Source: Rhodospirillaceae bacterium UBA4468 (GTDB lineage: Bacteria > Pseudomonadota > Alphaproteobacteria > Rhodospirillales > Casp-alpha2). From it: DNA of 49,917 nucleotides. Location: the NCBI GenBank assembly GCA_002389385.1, contig DGOK01000038.1:10306-60222 (forward strand), in the 5' to 3' direction. Below the pieces are notes generated by a model. It ran no database searches, was not told the DNA's origin, and was given only the letters and a program-made list of their open reading frames with translations. The position numbers and the translations under genes are program-made. Position 1 is the stretch's first letter; every line of letters begins with the position of its first letter. Positions 9,349-18,306 of this stretch are shown one piece after another.

Positions 9349-9369
9349 CGTAAATTCGTAATGTTTACG
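9349..9369. promoter_or_regulatory. Inverted repeat in divergent promoter region
   Basis: In the 251-base gap between the divergent tauE and asmA-like genes, cgtaaa (9349-9354) and tttacg (9364-9369) form a perfect 6-base inverted repeat around a 9-base spacer. A related aatgtttac occurs at 9307-9315 and again at 9360-9368. This looks like a possible regulator-binding site, but no regulator can be named. The rest of the gap is AT-rich with no further gene. Confidence 0.3.
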
Positions 9370-9464
9370 ATTTGTGTACGAGTTCAATGGATCATGAGGA
9401 ATGATTTAGTAAAATTTACATGTGATATATGTGTGTATGAATGATGCGTTGACGGAGTTATGGC

Positions 9465-11278
9465 GTGAAACAAAGACCTGAATTGGTTGACGACAACGCG
9501 AATGACGGTCCGGCAATGGATGATGACGAGTGGACGGTTGAGGTTAAGGGATCGCCTTATAAGTTTCCATTGCTCGCAAAATTCGGTGTCGGTTTAGTCG
9601 CAGTATTTGCCGCCACTTTGGTCGTCGTGGCGACAATGCCATTGGTGTTGCCAGCATCTTTGACGATCAACTCAGCTGAAAAAATCATCAGCGGTATCGT
9701 TGGCTTGAAGGTGAAGATAAACGGCCCTCATAGTTTCCGCATACTTCCCACATTAAAATTGCATGCTGAAAGTATCGTTCAAGCTGATGCTGATGCTGAT
9801 GTTATGCTCTAGCTCAAACAATTTGAAGTGGGGATGAGCACGTTAGGGGCCCTGTCAGGTAGTGTCGATATAGATCGCATCATGTTGATTGAGCCCAAAT
9901 TCCAATTCACTCAGTCACCTATGGCTCGGGGCGCATCAAAATCAGCACCAGAGATAGACCGTGCGTGGGCTGGTGGCGTGATATGCGGTTGGCGGACGTC
10001 ATTATTAAAGACGCTTCTTTCCTGATGTTTGATAATAGTGGCATGGGATCTCATCGACTGGAACAGGTTAGTATTCAAAGTGTGCCCCCAGCTGCATCAG
10101 AGCCAAAGGATGGTATTACACTTGATGGTAAGGGCGTTCTAAATAGTCAACCTGTAGACATCCATATCATAACATCAAATCTACAGCTTTTGGTGACGGG
10201 TAACAGATGGCCGGTCAGCGTCTCGTTGAGATCTCAATACTTAAATGGATTATTTAAGGGCTCATTGGCCTTACGTGAGCGTATGGTTGGTGACGGAAAG
10301 TTGGAACTGAATAGTGACGACGCATTGGCGCTCAACACATGGATTGGCCCGTTCTTGCCAGCACGCAGTCGCACGCCAGTTGCGTTGAGTGCCAGCGTAT
10401 TAATGGCTGGTGATGTCTTCGATGTATCACAGTTAACACTTAGGTTCGCAGAGATATCGATGAGCGGTAATTTTCAAGTTACTGCAGCGAGCTCATCTGG
10501 ACGTCAGATCAATGGCAAGCTTGAGGCGTCCGTTCTCGATTTTGGCGATGCCTATGCGGACATCTCAGACACCATTTACGATGCGCCCTTATCTGTTCAA
10601 CGCATTCCAGTTGGAAATATTGCACTATCTTGGAGGCGTACTATTTGGCATGATATCGAAATTGGCGTTGGACGTGCCACCATCGAGCGCCCACCACAAA
10701 CAAATCGCATCAGTCTAAAGATCGAAGAAGCCGCTCTATATGGTGGAACGCTGCGGGGCAATGTGACGCTTGATAATTTAGAAGGTATGCACGCTCTTAA
10801 TATAGAGGCAAAAGCCGTTGGTGTTTCAGCCGGGCCTTTGTTGTCATCAGAACAAAATGCTCAAAGCCCTGTCTTTGGTGGAAACACAACTTTAGATGTG
10901 AATTTATTCTCAGTTGGCGGAACGCTACGCCAATTAATAGAGGCTTTAACCGGAAAAGCGCAAATGGTCGCGACCAACGGAGTTGTTGTTGTGCCTGAGC
11001 TTACGACACAAGTCGCCGAAGCGGACGGTGATGAATTGCGTTTTCGTTCCTTCAATGGTGGATTTGAGATTACGCAAGGCATCGCAACGAGCGAAGACCT
11101 TTTGCTTAAGACGGATGAGATAAGTTTGGTTGGCAAAGGTCGCCTTGATCTTGCAAATGGAACGATAGATTTGAATGTCGGCCGGTTAAATTCTGATGGC
11201 GGTAGCCGAACGCTTAAACGATATAGGGTCAGTGTACCTATAAAGAATATACGTGTTGAGCGTATCAATGGCTCCTGA
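9465..11278 (+). pseudogene. AsmA family protein, internal stop and frameshift
   Basis: AsmA-like proteins are anchored in the inner membrane and project a long periplasmic beta-rich groove involved in outer-membrane lipid and envelope homeostasis. An N-terminal transmembrane helix (FGVGLVAVFAATLVVVATMPLVL) is followed by the AsmA N-terminal pattern (INSAEKIISGIVGLKVKINGPHSFRILPTLKL), interrupted by TAG at 9810-9812. The same frame continues (LKQFEVGMSTLGALSGSVDIDRIMLIEPKF) until a one-base frameshift at about 9964-9983. It then goes on in another frame (RDMRLADVIIKDASFLMFDNSG) to the AsmA C-terminal domain (LDVNLFSVGGTLRQLIEALTGKAQM, GRLDLANGTIDLNVGRL). Repaired, it would be about 604 codons. 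Two independent lesions make it non-functional as written. The start is GTG at 9465 with GGAG upstream. Confidence 0.85.
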
Positions 11279-11299
11279 CAATAAGAACTAGGCATAACG

Positions 11300-12982
11300 A
11301 TGGTTGAGATTCTAAGTTTACTGATCGCGGCTGTCATAGCAGTGCTGATTTCAATGCGTCTGGGTCTTGGTTCGCAGTTGGGATATTTGGCTGCTGGTGC
11401 CGTGATAGGGCCGTTTGGAATAAGACTTATTACCGACGCCGAAAACTTGCGCCATATCGGTGAGTTTGGAGTCGTCTTTCTCTTATTCATGATTGGCCTG
11501 GAAATTAAACCAAAACGGCTTTGGGTCATGCGGCATCTCGTCTTAGGTTATGGTGGCATACAAGTGGCGCTAACCCGGCTGGTGCTCGCTTTTTGTGCCC
11601 ATATGGTTTTTACATTTCCCTTAAAAATGTCACTGGTTATCGGTTTTGGTATGGCATTGTAATCGACAGCGTTCGGTGTGCAAACGCTGTCCGAGCAGAA
11701 CGAATTGACGACGCATCACGGTCGGAACAGCTTTGCCATCTTACTTTTTTAAGATCTTGCCGTAGTACTATTAATGGTTCTGTTACCCTTGTTGGCGTTA
11801 AGTGAATTCGCAGTCTCAACATCTATGGGCCTGGCCGTTTTACAGGCCGTTGGGATCATGGTGCTGGTTGTACTTGCGGGACGCTATGCGATTGGTCCGG
11901 CGCTTCATCCTATTGCGCGTATGGGCAACAGTGACACGTTCGTTGCGATGGCGCTGCTACTCGTGCTGGGTTTTGCCTGGGTCATGAATCAAATTGGCCT
12001 GTCTATGGCGCTCGGCGCTTTTATGGCCGGGGTGCTTTTAGCTGAATCAGAATATCGACATCAGATAGAAGCAGATATTTTACCATTTCGTGGGCTTCTG
12101 CTGGACTTATTTTTTATGAGTGTTGGCATGAGCCTCGATCCGCTTTCGATCACCGAGAATGTCAGTCTTATTGTTATCGCCACTGTCGCTTTGCTGGTTA
12201 TAAAGGCGAGTTTGGTGATTGGCATTTCGATGGCGATGGGGGCACCGTTGCCAGTTGCGATCCGTTCCGGCTTTCTGTTATCACAAGCGGGTGAATTTGG
12301 TTTCGTATTGTTTTCACTCGCGGCAGGTGAGGAGCTTTTAGAGCCCGGGCTGCTAGATACTTTGATTGCCATTATTGTGATTAGTATGGCCGTTACGCCT
12401 GCCATGGTTTGGGCAGGGAATAAGATTGCAGGCAAATTCAAAACTGTCGTTTCTGGAGAGGTCTACGGACCGATTGCATCAGAAAATAACCCGGTGCTTA
12501 TAGCAGGGTTTGGGCGCGTTGGTGAGACCGTGGCGAATATGCTTGAAGCTGTGAATGTACCTTACATTGCGATTGATGCGGATACAGATTGTGTCGCACG
12601 GGCACGGCGTCATGGTCATCATGTGTTTTTTGGGTGGGCAGGTCGCCCTGATGTCCTTCGGTCCGTGGGCGCTGAGCATGCAAGATTGATCGTTGTTACT
12701 TTAGACGATCCGGATACTGCAGAAGGCATGGTCAGGACGGCGCGTCGACTATATCCGAATGTTCCAATTCACGTCCGTGCGCGCGACTGGGAAGGGGCCG
12801 ATAATTTTGCGGCTCTTGGCGTTGATCACACAATGCCGGAAACGTTTGAAGCAAGTTTACGTCTTGGCGCCGCGGCACTTGAAGCGGCTGGCGTTGATGA
12901 AGAGGATCGGCGCGCTTTGTTCGACGATTTGAGCGCTGAAAACTATGCGAAGATGCGTCGCTTCAATCAGGTAAAACCCTAG
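11300..12982 (+). pseudogene. KefB/YbaL-type monovalent cation:proton antiporter, two internal stops
   Basis: A CPA2-family antiporter: about 12 hydrophobic segments, then a cytosolic RCK N-terminal (TrkA-N) Rossmann domain beginning PVLIAGFGRVGETVANMLE and continuing YIAIDADTDCVARARRHGHHVFFG. The membrane part starts MVEILSLLIAAVIAVLISMRLGLGSQLGYLAAGAVIGP. One continuous frame is broken by TAA at 11660-11662 (after VIGFGMAL, where the family has Ser-Ser-Thr-Ala) and TAA at 11750-11752 (in ILLF-stop-DLAV, where the family has Gln). Both are explained by single substitutions, tca to taa and caa to taa. The reading frame is otherwise perfect over 561 codons. It lies 21 bases after the asmA-like gene, so the two broken genes are neighbours and probably co-transcribed. 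Confidence 0.88.
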
Positions 12983-13053
12983 GCTCCGAGTCATTTTCGG
13001 GCATCCGTTCATACAATATTAACCACATGCCGACATGATATGTTTGGGATGAA

Positions 13054-13072
13054 CCACGAGTATGGCTCGTGG
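13054..13072. promoter_or_regulatory. Perfect 7-base inverted repeat in leader
   Basis: CCACGAG (13054-13060) and CTCGTGG (13066-13072) pair perfectly around a 5-base loop, about 28 bases before the start of the next gene. No T-tract follows, so it is not a standard rho-independent terminator. It may be an mRNA hairpin in the leader of the secreted protein gene at 13101, or a protein-binding palindrome. Confidence 0.35.
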
Positions 13073-13100
13073 GGCAAATGCGGGATAAGGGAGCGCCAAC

Positions 13101-14336
13101 ATGCGCGCAAAATCAACGGCAGTATTTGGTGCAGTCATCGTGCTCAGTTGCCTTGTGCAGCCACTACAGGCGCAGAATACAGGTACCATCACGCATCCAT
13201 CGGCAACACCTGGCACAATGCCACAGTCAAACGTTGCCACTGCACCGATCAACTCAAATCCACCGATCCCAGGAACGATGCAGCCCGGTGTTGCAAAGCC
13301 TGTTGCATATCAAGATCAAAGCCGTGGCTTCATGCTTGTGGCACCCGCTGGTGCGCGCTTTCAGGAACGCAAAGAAGGCAACCAAATCGCCATTCAGTCA
13401 CGTAAAGGCTACGCGGTTAATATCCAATTTGGAGATGCTAACCAAGGTGTCCCTACAGCAGACATGTTTTCAAAGCTTGAGAAGCAATACTTAGGCGAAG
13501 GAAAGCCCTGGGCTAGAAAAACCGCTGAAAATGATGCCGTCATTGCAGGTCTGCCTGCTGGTGTTGCTCAATACGAAGCGGGCTCTACCAGAACCAAAGT
13601 GATTATCGTGCGTGGCATGAAAACAGATTTTGTCTTCATGTTTTTTGCACCTATCACGCATTACGAAAAATTAGCGATTGAGTTCGAATGGATCATGGCA
13701 AGCTTTCGTCCAGCGCCAGAAGAGATGCCATCCGAACCTGCTGTGCAAGTGATGGAGCAACCTTTCCAAAAGCCTCAACCTCAAGTGCGTGCAGAAGCCA
13801 CCCCGGCCGCCAATCCAGCTGGTCGACCAGCCCCTAAGCCAACGACGCCAGCTTCAGATATGGCTGCGTTCGCGGAAGCTGGATACGGGTATCAAATTGA
13901 ATACCCCCACGAATGGCAGTTGGAAAAACTAAGCGCATTCACAAACGTCATTAGCGGCCCACAGGGCACGCCTGCATACGATGCAATTGTTGCGCTACAG
14001 AACGTCAAACCAGATAGCATGGCTGGAGATGCAGCACAGATTACCTTTGATGACTTGAAATCTAAGTTAAGCCAGCAGGCAGGTGTTGTGGACTTTGTTG
14101 GTGAAAAACCTGTGACGTATGCCAAGCACGGCCTGACGCTGCAGGGTCGACAGTTCGTTGCAAACTATGCACACGAAGGCCGTCAATTCAGAAAGTGGGC
14201 CCTCGTGCTGCCGCGCCCAGAAGGTGGTGTGGCGCATATCTGGTCTTATACAGCTCCTGCAGCGCAATTTGAGGCCTATAGGCCCGTTGCAGAACGTATA
14301 CTGAATTCACTTAGAATTGATGGTGGGCAAGGTTAA
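13101..14336 (+). CDS. Secreted protein with two PsbP/DUF1795-like domains
   Basis: 411 residues with a clear signal peptide (MRAKSTAVFGAVIVLSCLVQPLQAQ), a Pro/Thr/Asn-rich linker to about residue 70, and a first globular domain (QSRGFMLVAPAGARFQERKEGNQIAIQSRKGYAVNIQFGD to EFEWIMASFRP). A second Pro/Ala-rich linker (about 215-250) leads to a second, similar domain (GYGYQIEYPHEWQLEKLSAFTNVISGPQGTPAYDAIVALQNV to FEAYRPVAERILNSLRI). Both domains have the look of PsbP/DUF1795 folds (Y-P..W start, a final helix with I..S..). The function is unknown; probably periplasmic. The start follows GGGAG. Family assignment is from pattern only. Confidence 0.7.
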   Translation: MRAKSTAVFGAVIVLSCLVQPLQAQNTGTITHPSATPGTMPQSNVATAPINSNPPIPGTMQPGVAKPVAYQDQSRGFMLVAPAGARFQERKEGNQIAIQSRKGYAVNIQFGDANQGVPTADMFSKLEKQYLGEGKPWARKTAENDAVIAGLPAGVAQYEAGSTRTKVIIVRGMKTDFVFMFFAPITHYEKLAIEFEWIMASFRPAPEEMPSEPAVQVMEQPFQKPQPQVRAEATPAANPAGRPAPKPTTPASDMAAFAEAGYGYQIEYPHEWQLEKLSAFTNVISGPQGTPAYDAIVALQNVKPDSMAGDAAQITFDDLKSKLSQQAGVVDFVGEKPVTYAKHGLTLQGRQFVANYAHEGRQFRKWALVLPRPEGGVAHIWSYTAPAAQFEAYRPVAERILNSLRIDGGQG

Positions 14337-14557
14337 GCTGCGCGCTCATATGCTTGGATCAGCGCATACGAAGTGATACGATTGGTGCTATGATGAACAG
14401 TTTTACGCTGCTATTTCCCCCTCGACGCAATCTATCTATCCTGGCAATTGCATCGATCTTTGTAGATATGTCGTTATTCGCGGAACATTTTCATTAACCT
14501 CTTAATTTTCTGAGGAGAAGATGTTTATGAACACCGATCAGCGCTAGATAATCTTGA

Positions 14558-15004
14558 TTAAAGCTTGCGCCACATAGCGTGAGCTTGCTTGATAATGCGG
14601 GTCGTTTCTGACCAAAGCCCAAGTTTGGGTAAGTCATCCATTGCAACCCATTGCGCATCTGCTGCATCGCCACTGGCAATCGGGATGGCTTTAGAGCTGA
14701 CCGTGGCCAATACGTCTACGAGCGTATAGTGATATTGAATATGTCCGTCAGGATCGCGCGTAATGGAGTCCACGACATCTATAAGGCCATGAATTTCTGC
14801 GTTTAAGTTGGTTTCTTCGAGTATTTCCCGGCGTGCAGCATCTTTTACGGTCTCTCCCACTTTTTGAGCGCCTCCTGGTAGGCTCCAGGCGCTGACACGC
14901 GGCGGTTTTCCGCGTTTGATCAACACAACCCCTTGTGACCCAACAATGACTGCACCGACGCCTACAAGGGGTCTGTCCGGGTATTCTCGAGGTGTCTTTG
15001 TCAT
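14558..15004 (-). CDS. Nudix hydrolase
   Basis: A 148-residue single-domain Nudix protein. The Nudix box is complete at residues 44-66: GG-x5-GE-x7-REILEE, read from GGAQKVGETVKDAARREILEET. N-terminal strands (PLVGVGAVIVGSQGVVLIKRGKPP) and the SLPGG turn are standard for ADP-ribose pyrophosphatase/MutT-like enzymes. It hydrolyses a nucleoside diphosphate linked to some group X; the substrate cannot be told. It stands alone, divergent from the cyclic-nucleotide-binding protein gene that starts 59 bases away. The 221 bases between the previous gene and this one hold nothing I recognise. Confidence 0.93.
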   Translation of the reverse strand: MTKTPREYPDRPLVGVGAVIVGSQGVVLIKRGKPPRVSAWSLPGGAQKVGETVKDAARREILEETNLNAEIHGLIDVVDSITRDPDGHIQYHYTLVDVLATVSSKAIPIASGDAADAQWVAMDDLPKLGLWSETTRIIKQAHAMWRKL

Positions 15005-15062
15005 ATTGGATTCTTTCGCGTGAATTAATCTGTGTTCAGGTTAAGATACGCGCTGAATAGAC

Positions 15063-15431
15063 ATGATGAAATGTAATAGTGAGGTCGATGTGGCAGATAT
15101 TATTGAACGCCGAAGCTTTAAGGATGGTGAAACAGTCTTCCGCGAAGGTGAACTCGGCAGCACTGCGTTTCTCGTACAGTCTGGGGATGTTGAAATCTCT
15201 CGTGTGAATGACGGAAAAGACGAGGTCCTTGCGATTATCGGTATAGGTGGCATTTTTGGTGAGATGGCGTTGATTGACGAGAAGCCAAGGATGGCGACGG
15301 CCAAAGTTAAAGGCGGTGCGACAATCATGACAATCACCAAGATGATGTATGAGAGTAAGTTAAAAAACTCAGACCCATTTATCCGCGGGCTCCTGAGAAT
15401 ATTAGTACAAACTGTTCGGCGGGTTCAGTGA
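15063..15431 (+). CDS. Cyclic nucleotide-binding domain protein
   Basis: A 122-residue protein made of one cNMP-binding (CAP-type) domain with no DNA-binding domain. SFKDGETVFREGELGSTAFLVQSGDVEISR is the N-terminal beta-roll, and the phosphate-binding cassette is GEMALIDEKPRMATAKV with the Arg that contacts the cyclic phosphate. It may be a stand-alone sensor or a small adaptor. Tandem ATGs at 15063 and 15066 give the start. Because the cyclase fragment at 1109 and the EAL gene at 28 kb are broken, this is one of few intact cyclic-nucleotide-related genes in the window. Confidence 0.85.
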   Translation: MMKCNSEVDVADIIERRSFKDGETVFREGELGSTAFLVQSGDVEISRVNDGKDEVLAIIGIGGIFGEMALIDEKPRMATAKVKGGATIMTITKMMYESKLKNSDPFIRGLLRILVQTVRRVQ

Positions 15432-15549
15432 ACGACTGTTGTTATGTTTGAGGGGGCTGTCCAGAAGCACCGATTGAAACTTTAAGCGCTATTCATACGT
15501 TCCTGAATGAACCGCAGATAAAAGCATCGCCGTATAAGGGCCAAAAAGA

Positions 15550-16395
15550 ATGACATTACAATCGAATGACCCTGGAATGACACCAGATACGAAAGTTAAG
15601 CCGCACAAGCCGCGTATGGGACTATCGCAACGTCTGCGTGCCTATTTATTTGCGGGTGTTTTGGTCACAGCACCAATTTTCATTACTTTCTATCTCGCAT
15701 GGCTATTTGTGACCTTTGTTGATGGTAAGATCGAATCTCTTATCCCGGCACAATATAATCCTGAAACATATTTGCCCTTTGCCATTCCAGGACTCGGCTT
15801 AATTGTTCTCATATTGAGTTTGATGTTGGTTGGTGCGCTAACTGCGGGTTTCTTTGGTCGATTATGGATGCGGTTTTCTGAGCAGACACTTAACCAAATT
15901 CCGGTTATTCGTAATGTTTATTCGGCTGTTAAGCAGATTCTTGAGACAGTTCTAGCGCAGCAATCAAACGCATTTCGTGAAGCTGTGTTAATCGAATACC
16001 CAAGACGCGGTATCTGGGCAATTGGATTTCTGACGGGTACCACAAAAGGTGAGGTTCAGAATTTAATCGAAGAAGAATGCATTAACGTGTTCCTTCCAAC
16101 GACACCGAACCCGACTTCAGGCTTCCTGTTATTTGTACCTAAGAAAGACATCGCACCACTGAGTATGTCCGTCGAAGATGCGATTAAAATGGTAATTTCA
16201 GGTGGCATTGTGACACCGCCTGATGAACGCCCGGAGGCAGAAAAATCGACCCCCGTTGTGTCGGCCCAAACATATGAAGAGCTAGAAGTGTTGCGCGAGC
16301 AAGAAGGCGCAAAAGTGCTTATTCCTAAAGATAAACGCCCTGGTGTTAAGCATGCCGAGACTAAAGAACTGCCTAAGGACACTCAAAAAGAATAA
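15550..16395 (+). CDS. DUF502 family membrane protein
   Basis: 281 residues. Two strong transmembrane helices (AYLFAGVLVTAPIFITFYLAWLFVTFV and IPGLGLIVLILSLMLVGALTAGFFG) are followed by the conserved LNQIPVIRNVYSAVKQILETV segment and a C-terminal soluble domain (IEYPRRGIWAIGFLTG, VFLPTTPNPTSGFLLFVPKKD). This is the DUF502 family of unknown function, commonly beside recG in alphaproteobacteria. Here an AT-rich insert of about 1.9 kb separates it from recG. The tail after residue 225 is charged and poorly conserved. Confidence 0.92.
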   Translation: MTLQSNDPGMTPDTKVKPHKPRMGLSQRLRAYLFAGVLVTAPIFITFYLAWLFVTFVDGKIESLIPAQYNPETYLPFAIPGLGLIVLILSLMLVGALTAGFFGRLWMRFSEQTLNQIPVIRNVYSAVKQILETVLAQQSNAFREAVLIEYPRRGIWAIGFLTGTTKGEVQNLIEEECINVFLPTTPNPTSGFLLFVPKKDIAPLSMSVEDAIKMVISGGIVTPPDERPEAEKSTPVVSAQTYEELEVLREQEGAKVLIPKDKRPGVKHAETKELPKDTQKE

Positions 16396-16572
16396 CATTT
16401 CCAGATATTTATAATTTCTATTTCTGTATCTGCTCATAGCTTTTATGTGCAATTCTAAAGTCATGCGCTTATGCAATCCTTGATAGATTATCTTTAAATT
16501 GTAAATGCAATTAAAAGATGTAAATTAAATAAAAATCTATTTTAAGAATTTCATTAATGGGGGGGTGTTTGC

Positions 16573-17352
16573 GTGTTAGATAAAGATTTACAGAAAAAAC
16601 AGCCGCCGGCAGACCATGTTTCAACTTGGTATTCGAAAATATCTAAACTTAAGTGTGTCCGTAAATCTGTATGAGTTACTTTCACTGATGTGTAGTTTTA
16701 CTGATTTTGGTGCTGAGCTATCACCAAACACGACAGGGTTCAAAAAAATGGTAAGCTTTGCAGGTGCTGCATTGCTGACAACCATGGTCGCAATCATTCT
16801 CAGGGTTATTCATCGGCATATTTATAATAATGATGACGCAATGCCAGATGAGTCCATTGAACAACGTCTAGAACAACTTGTGAAGGCCTTTAAAGACGCT
16901 CTAAAACATCATGTAACATTGATTCTGAAATGGGGAACCTATCCGTCGCAATCGGTAACGTAACGACAGGCGTTACGAACGCAGCCACTGAAATGAATAA
17001 CGCTGCAGCTGTTAATAAGGCAAGTCAGAGAGATATTTGGGGCAAATATACTGGCATGTTAGCGCAAGAAACCCAGTCATTCATAGATGAACTTCGTGAA
17101 GCGAATAGTGTCAGTGTCATTTTTCGAGGGCGCACCATAGAAAGACTTGTTTCTTCTATGAATGCAGCTTCTGACAGTTTAAGAAAATTTTCTAGAAACC
17201 TTGAAGGCGTATCGCTGGTCAATAACCTGAATGCAGAAGTTACTGTGTTAGGGGAGAGTTTATGCGGCTTGATAAGCATTCTCGAAGCAGAAAAGGCACA
17301 TAGACAACGAAATATTTTTTCCCGAATTTATTATTATATATTTGGGGCATAG
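16573..17352 (+). pseudogene. Membrane-anchored coiled-coil protein, frameshifted (possibly MotA/ZorA-like remnant)
   Basis: I do not recognise this gene with certainty. A GTG at 16573 behind a run of Gs opens a 33-codon frame (MLDKDLQKKQPPADHVSTWY) that stops at 16672. A second frame (16616-16963) carries a hydrophobic helix in FKKMVSFAGAALLTTMVAIILRVI and then an acidic helix (ESIEQRLEQLVKAFKDAL). From about 16900 the first frame is open again (GNLSVAIGNVTTGVTNAATEMNNAAA to FSRIYYYIFGA), a long helical, probably coiled-coil part. The pieces read as one gene with two frameshifts. The helix with Thr-Thr followed by a coiled-coil tail recalls MotA/TolQ/ZorA-type subunits, but only weakly. The region is AT-rich and unlike its neighbours. 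Confidence 0.4.
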
Positions 17353-17356
17353 AAAT

Positions 17357-17719
17357 ATGCATTTGCACAATTTAGTCAAACCCAGTGATGTACCTGACGA
17401 TATTGTGAATGCAACAATGACTGAACTTGCTTTCCTGCTTTTGTTCACAGTAGGGATATTGACATATTTTATAGGCAATACCATTGGTGGGAGTAAGCTA
17501 TCTTGTCTTTATGAGTATAGCACTAATGGTCAAAGGTTGACGAAAGAAAGAGCCGTTATAAAGGTCATCCTTTACCCGGATAAAATCGTACGTACAAAGA
17601 ATATTAACGATCAGCGACATGTAAATGTTGTAGAACTATTGGTGGGAGAAAATATTTTTAAATGGCTTCATCAAAGCGAGAGTTATGCATATTCCGATTT
17701 GAGTATTTTATTAAATTAA
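17357..17719 (+). CDS. Small single-pass membrane protein of unknown function
   Basis: About 120 residues from the ATG at 17357. A short N-terminal segment ending in acidic residues (KPSDVPDDIVNA) precedes one transmembrane helix (MTELAFLLLFTVGILTYFIG), then a basic soluble domain (RLTKERAVIKVILYPDKIVRTKNIN) to the C-terminus. The layout (short cytosolic start with Asp, one helix, outer domain) is that of MotB/ExbD/ZorB-type partners. The gene starts 5 bases after the helical coiled-coil gene, which fits a two-gene membrane module. I see no OmpA-like peptidoglycan-binding motif. The function is a guess; the gene itself looks intact. Confidence 0.5.
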   Translation: MHLHNLVKPSDVPDDIVNATMTELAFLLLFTVGILTYFIGNTIGGSKLSCLYEYSTNGQRLTKERAVIKVILYPDKIVRTKNINDQRHVNVVELLVGENIFKWLHQSESYAYSDLSILLN

Positions 17720-17803
17720 ATCAAAAAAATAAACTCTAAAACCAGCTTATCAAATAATGCAATAAAAAGATCATGCCGGTTTTACGCGCTATATGAAATC
17801 CAT

Positions 17804-18025
17804 ATGCCTTTACCGAAAGGTGCAATAACCCAAGAACATCTCAACGGTTATGTTCGGACAAAAGATGTTTTGAATAGACTTTCAATTGCGGCTTCTGCTG
17901 CGAATATTGGTATAGTTGAGGGAATTAAAAATATGATTGATGCACAGACTCCTATTCACTCTATAGAAGGCCATTTAATATTACTCAAAAAGACTAAGGG
18001 AGGCTCATTCCTTGTGATTGAATAG
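17804..18025 (+). CDS. Small hypothetical protein
   Basis: 73 residues, starting MPLPKGAITQEHLNGYV and containing a helical middle (TKDVLNRLSIAASAANIGIVEGIKNMID) and a short C-terminal beta part (HLILLKKTKGGSFLVIE). No family is recognised. There is no strong ribosome-binding site. It is the last plus-strand gene of the AT-rich insert between DUF502 and recG. The coding call rests on a reasonable residue composition only. Confidence 0.4.
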   Translation: MPLPKGAITQEHLNGYVRTKDVLNRLSIAASAANIGIVEGIKNMIDAQTPIHSIEGHLILLKKTKGGSFLVIE

Positions 18026-18034
18026 AAACAGATT

Positions 18035-18244
18035 TTAAATTGTGCTGGTTTTTACGGCTTGCTTGAAAGCTTCGCGGTCTGCTGGGAGTTGGAAGCTAAA
18101 TAAAATTTCGATCTGATTGAATACGGAATCAGTTTCTACAATGCCTTCAAAATTAAATTCATACTCACCATCGTAATTTTGCGTTAACCATCTGTCGATG
18201 TCGTCAACTGAGTAAGATAGCTTGCATCTTAGTTGATATTTCAT
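18035..18244 (-). CDS. Small hypothetical protein
   Basis: 69 residues, MKYQLRCKLSYSVDDIDRWLTQNYDGEYEFNFEGIVETDSVFNQIEILFSFQLPADREAFKQAVKT. The composition is acidic with alternating beta-like hydrophobics, and looks like a small alpha/beta domain. AGGGGAC stands 6-12 bases before the ATG, a good ribosome-binding site, which supports it being a real gene. No family is recognised. It lies at the recG-side edge of the AT-rich insert, on the same strand as recG and 62 bases upstream of where recG ends. Confidence 0.55.
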   Translation of the reverse strand: MKYQLRCKLSYSVDDIDRWLTQNYDGEYEFNFEGIVETDSVFNQIEILFSFQLPADREAFKQAVKTSTI

Positions 18245-18306
18245 TTTGTGTCCCCTGAACTGTCGTAAATTGTATCTTGGAAATAATCTAAGATGTCTCG
18301 GTGCGA

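Noticed and set aside
10861..11529. A 222-codon minus-strand frame across the asmA/kefB boundary.
   Set aside because: Ser/Pro/Arg-rich low-complexity composition typical of antisense frames; both sense genes are recognisable there.
15088..15431. A full Crp/Fnr transcription factor at the cyclic-nucleotide-binding gene.
   Set aside because: The protein ends at 122 residues right after the binding domain and there is no helix-turn-helix.
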